This document shows positions 27,770 to 29,499 of a DNA stretch of 29,499 bases, piece after piece (the first letter of the stretch is position 1; the number at the start of each line of letters is the position of its first letter). The position numbers and the translations under genes are program-made. The DNA comes from a virus. The stretch spans positions 1-29,499 of the IMG/VR virus record IMGVR_UViG_3300021964_000346; one strand, 5' to 3'. The notes beneath the pieces are model-generated. The model was not told where the DNA came from, searched no databases, and worked only from the letters and a program-made list of their open reading frames with translations.

Positions 27770-28641
27770 TGTCCGAAATGCCTCATGAATACGAGGTTCG
27801 GATACGTGAATATCTATCTAAGTTGTCGGCGGGGGAAGCTCCCCCTGTCGATGACAAGTGGATAGACCAAGCATGTGAAGACTTTCGTAATGCCCTAGTT
27901 AAGCAGTTCACCCGTGATAACGGGCGTGAATTTACGGTACGTATGTCCAACGCAGGACGGCCTCGCTGTCAGTTATGGTGGCAGAAGAATCATCCTGAAG
28001 AGGGCAGTAAACCTTCTTACGACTTCATCATGAAGATGCTGTTAGGGGATGTTATTGAGGTATTGGCCTTGCTTTTAATGCGGGGTGCGGGTATACCAGT
28101 CCAGTCCTACCACGGTAAGGTAGAGCTTCAGCTTGACGACGATGCCACCATTCAAGGTGAGTATGATGTCGTTATCGACGGTAAGGTGTGGGATATTAAA
28201 TCCTCATCTCCGTTTGCCTTTGAGCACAAATTCAAAGACTTCAACGCTGTCAAGGATGACGACTCTTTTGGGTATGTCGCCCAAGGCTTTGGTTACGCTA
28301 AAGCTAATGGAATGCCGTTTGGCGGATGGATTGTAATCAATAAGTCTACAGGCGAATGGAAGTTCATTGAAGCAGATAACTCTGTAGCAGACGAGTACAC
28401 TGAAGTCATCAAGGATACCATTGACTACATTGCTACGGACAAACCGTTTGCTAGGTGCTTTGATGAAATTGAAGAAACATTCCGTGGTAAGGTCACCGGC
28501 AACAAGTACATCGCAAAGAACTGTATCTATTGCGACTACAAGTTCAAGTGCTGGACTACCCTGCAGTACAAACGAGTAGAGGCATCACAGGCTAAGAATA
28601 AGCCTTGGAGATACTACACGGTGTACAATGACGTTCAGTAG
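27769..28641 (+). CDS. PD-(D/E)XK nuclease with Cas4/AddB-like iron-sulfur staple (290 aa)
   Basis: The nuclease motifs are E96 (GDVIE), D133 (GEYDVVID), D142-I-K144 (DIKSSS) and Q172 (VAQGFGYA). Cysteines C67 (PRCQLWW) and C252, C255, C261 (NCIYCDYKFKC) are placed as in Cas4 and AddB, where four Cys hold a 4Fe-4S cluster linking the ends of the fold. A 5'-3' or 3'-5' exonuclease for recombination or host-DNA breakdown is likely. No CRISPR array or other cas gene is in the window. It overlaps both neighbours. Confidence 0.85.
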   Translation: MSEMPHEYEVRIREYLSKLSAGEAPPVDDKWIDQACEDFRNALVKQFTRDNGREFTVRMSNAGRPRCQLWWQKNHPEEGSKPSYDFIMKMLLGDVIEVLALLLMRGAGIPVQSYHGKVELQLDDDATIQGEYDVVIDGKVWDIKSSSPFAFEHKFKDFNAVKDDDSFGYVAQGFGYAKANGMPFGGWIVINKSTGEWKFIEADNSVADEYTEVIKDTIDYIATDKPFARCFDEIEETFRGKVTGNKYIAKNCIYCDYKFKCWTTLQYKRVEASQAKNKPWRYYTVYNDVQ

Positions 28642-29020
28642 GGCGGCTAGGAAATATGGATACAAATCAGGTCTTGAGAAAACTGTCGCAGATCAAATCA
28701 AAAAGCGGGGACTACGTGTCAAGTATGAAGATCCATCTTCACGAATTAGCTTTACACAACCCGCTACTGATAGAACGTATACTCCTGATTTTGTCCTGCC
28801 TAATGGTATTGTGGTTGAGACAAAAGGCCGGTTCACCTTAGAAGACCGCAAGAAGCATCTGTGGATACAGGAGCAAACAAACCAAGACATACGGTTTGTG
28901 TTCTCTAGTTCTAAGGCTAAGATACGCAAAGGATCAAAGACAACGTACGGTATGTGGTGCGATAAGCATGGCTTCCTGTATGCGGACAAACAAATACCAG
29001 AGGACTGGTTCAATGAGTAA
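28628..29020 (+). CDS. T7-type endonuclease I, Holliday-junction resolvase (130 aa)
   Basis: It cuts branched DNA and junctions before packaging. The order KSGLE (E17), TYTPDFVLPNGI (D54), VETKGRF (E64, K66), DRKKHL, IRFVFSSSKAKIRKGS and KHGFLYADKQIPEDW follows T7 gp3 closely and keeps all four catalytic residues. The length is slightly shorter than T7 gp3 because the basic tail is missing. The start overlaps the nuclease gene by 14 nt. Confidence 0.94.
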   Translation: MTFSRAARKYGYKSGLEKTVADQIKKRGLRVKYEDPSSRISFTQPATDRTYTPDFVLPNGIVVETKGRFTLEDRKKHLWIQEQTNQDIRFVFSSSKAKIRKGSKTTYGMWCDKHGFLYADKQIPEDWFNE

Positions 29021-29372
29021 AACAGTAAGTGTAGACTTGGAGCCGGGTGAAGCATTCTTCCGTGTTAGTGTAGACGAAGATGGTGTGACTAACTTTGCTT
29101 GTGGCCTCTACCCAACCAACATGAACATTGAGAAGGACTTCAACGGGGAAGAGGAGATTGACTACGATGATATGTTGGCAGTCTTCATGGCAGGGATTAC
29201 GCATATGGTCAGAGAAGACATGGACGCTATTCTGCATAGAGGTATGGAATCTATCATCAAGGGTAACAAGCCCTTTGATTTTATAGTAGACCCTGCAGAT
29301 CTGGAGTTCTACTCCGGATTATCAGACGAACAGTTAAGGCTATTGCGCATGGACACAGAGGGGGAAGCATAA
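29013..29372 (+). CDS. Unknown acidic protein (119 aa)
   Basis: The ATG at 29013 overlaps the previous stop by 8 nt. The product is acidic, with an N-terminal beta-rich part (VSVDLEPGEAFFRVSVDEDG) and helices after residue 50. It is soluble and has no recognised motif. Its stop overlaps the next ATG. Confidence 0.68.
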   Translation: MSKTVSVDLEPGEAFFRVSVDEDGVTNFACGLYPTNMNIEKDFNGEEEIDYDDMLAVFMAGITHMVREDMDAILHRGMESIIKGNKPFDFIVDPADLEFYSGLSDEQLRLLRMDTEGEA

Positions 29373-29499
29373 TGGCACAAAAGACTTGGAATTCATTCTT
29401 TGAGCAGGTAGCTGAATTACACGCTACCGACTTTCCTGACCTGAGACCAGACATGGTTAACTCACCGAAGCATTACATCTTGAATGACAAGTTAGAAGT
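29372..29499 (+). CDS. Start of a DUF3310-like gene (cut by the window edge)
   Basis: The visible 42 codons end in a VNSPKHYILNDKLE stretch. The motif NxPxHY followed by a short loop and Glu is the beginning of DUF3310, a small phage domain of unknown function often found near nucleotide-metabolism genes. The start overlaps the previous stop (TAATG). The remainder is outside the window. Confidence 0.6.
   Translation, partial: MAQKTWNSFFEQVAELHATDFPDLRPDMVNSPKHYILNDKLE

Noticed and set aside
1-29499. tRNA genes or insertion sequences
   Set aside because: No tRNA-like arm pattern, transposase or terminal inverted repeats were seen by eye; a tRNA scan was not possible.

Overview
This window is part of a tailed double-stranded DNA phage genome. 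It contains only viral genes: no rRNA, tRNA or host metabolic gene was seen. The best clue to its kind is the family-A DNA polymerase at 24826-26934, which carries a DnaJ-type zinc-finger insert between its exonuclease and polymerase parts. That architecture is known from HMO-2011-type marine podoviruses (the SAR116 phage HMO-2011 and its relatives). Separate primase and DnaB-like helicase genes, a T7-type endonuclease I, a P22-like portal and small marine-phage virion genes fit the same picture. A marine alphaproteobacterial host is an inference. No phage RNA polymerase gene is visible, and the promoters found are sigma70-like, so host RNA polymerase probably transcribes these genes.

The layout is divergent around a control region of about 950 bp (12325-13270). 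To the left, on the minus strand, lies the virion module. In transcription order it holds a block of six small basic or Gly-rich proteins and one beta-rich protein (12324 down to 9822), terminase small subunit, an HTH protein, terminase large subunit, portal, a small conserved protein, a 731-residue virion-associated protein, scaffold, major capsid protein, a decoration-like protein and the start of a further structural gene. Most of these genes overlap or abut. The capsid gene has its own leader of roughly 240 nt with two promoters.

To the right, on the plus strand, 13.2-19.5 kb is an accessory or early region of many small genes, most of unknown function, with a gene-88-like protein and a DUF932 protein as the recognisable members. 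Eight copies of a 20-bp hairpin-forming palindrome sit at gene boundaries here, often just before a ribosome binding site or a promoter. From 19.6 kb onward comes a tyrosine integrase, then the replication and recombination module: primase, small regulators, helicase, polymerase, a probable single-strand-binding protein, a Cas4-like PD-(D/E)XK nuclease with a predicted iron-sulfur cluster, endonuclease I and the start of a DUF3310-like gene.

The most notable structures are the dispersed hairpin family, the thrice-used promoter leader, the minus-strand promoter family (TTGACA, 16 bp, TATAAC) with nearby palindromes, and the palindrome-rich divergent region, which is a candidate origin or switch. 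All functional names come from motif reading by eye; no database search was run.
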